Assembly (NCBI GenBank): GCA_023457235.1
Contig: JAEWMK010000409.1
Coordinates: 1 to 5,917 of the forward strand
Direction: 5' to 3'
Length of the DNA stretch: 5,917 nt
DNA from: Bacillota bacterium
GTDB taxonomy: Bacteria > Bacillota > Bacilli > Bacillales > Bacillaceae_J
Within the stretch, counting starts at the first letter, position 1. Every line of letters starts with the position of its first letter. Positions 5,704 to 5,917 of this stretch are shown here, in pieces. The notes under the pieces were generated by a model that ran no database searches, was not told the origin of the DNA, and saw nothing but the letters and a program-made list of their open reading frames with translations. The translations under genes and the position numbers were made by a program.

Positions 5704-5917
5704 ATGTTTAGGAAAACGCTTTCAGTTCTTGCGACAGTAACATTGGCAATTGGATTACTAGCAGGGTGTTCATCATCGGGTGGAAATGACCAAGCTGGTG
5801 GGAAAGCTACAGAACCTTCAGCTGATGGTGGTAAGGCGGGCGGTGCTCAAGTTATTAAAATTGCAACACAAAGTCCGTTGTCTGGCGGTAGTGCCACCAT
5901 TGGTGAATCTAATAAAC
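5704..5917 (+). CDS. Partial: branched-chain amino acid ABC transporter binding lipoprotein (LivK-like)
   Basis: Only the first 71 codons are in the window; the frame is open at the right edge. The ATG at 5704 has the ribosome binding site AGGGGG 7 bases upstream. Residues 1-21 are a lipoprotein signal peptide (positive FRKT start, hydrophobic core) ending in the lipobox LLAGC, so C22 should be lipid-modified and anchor the protein on the outer face of the membrane. A flexible Gly/Ser-rich linker (23-48) follows. The mature domain then opens with QVIKIATQSPLSGGSATIGE, the typical start of Peripla_BP_6/LivK-type binding proteins (IKIG-x-x-x-PL(T/S)G). These capture leucine, isoleucine or valine, or sometimes other amides or amino acids, for an ABC importer. 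Permease and ATPase genes would be expected just beyond the window. The family call is good, the ligand is not established. Confidence 0.8.
   Translation, partial: MFRKTLSVLATVTLAIGLLAGCSSSGGNDQAGGKATEPSADGGKAGGAQVIKIATQSPLSGGSATIGESNK

Overview
The window looks like chromosomal DNA of a low-GC, spore-former-type Firmicute (Bacillaceae, Bacillus/Neobacillus-like). The reasons are strong AGGAGG-type ribosome binding sites, one TTG start, AT-rich intergenic DNA, hairpin-plus-T-run terminators and protein families typical of Bacillus. This placement is inferred from sequence character, not from a database match. All supported genes lie on the + strand and fall into four or five short transcription units.

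Layout: (1) At 1-224 an ECF-sigma-type promoter precedes a short reading frame that keeps only part of sigma region 2, so it looks like a decayed ECF sigma factor gene. (2) At 346-893 there is a two-gene toxin-antitoxin module: an 88-aa antitoxin of unrecognised fold overlapping by one base (TAATG) a 93-aa RelE/ParE-superfamily toxin, closed by a terminator at 911-943. (3) At 944-1192 there is a control region with helically phased CTTAAG boxes. It is followed by an OmpR/VanR-like response regulator (1193-1888) and a translationally coupled 733-aa sensor histidine kinase (1866-4067) with six predicted membrane segments and a 240-residue outside domain. This unit ends in an elaborate nested hairpin at 4098-4150. 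(4) At 4345-5558 there is a two-gene ThrE-type exporter: a ThrE N-terminal-half (YjjP-like) protein followed 14 bp later by a ThrE C-terminal-half (YjjB-like) protein, then a strong terminator (5577-5614). (5) From 5704 to the window edge lies the start of a lipoprotein that looks like a branched-chain amino acid (LivK-type) ABC-transporter binding protein; the gene is cut off by the window.

How the parts may work together: the response regulator and kinase form one phosphorelay that probably controls its own promoter through the CTTAAG boxes. The two exporter halves are expected to assemble as one transporter for threonine/serine or small carboxylates. The lipoprotein would open an amino acid uptake operon. 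Nothing in the sequence ties the two-component system to the transporters, because a strong terminator separates them. No rRNA, tRNA, CRISPR array, insertion sequence or phage gene was seen. The least ordinary parts are the CTTAAG operator, the outside domain and degenerate ATP-lid region of the kinase, the unusual antitoxin, and the broken sigma gene that keeps its promoter.
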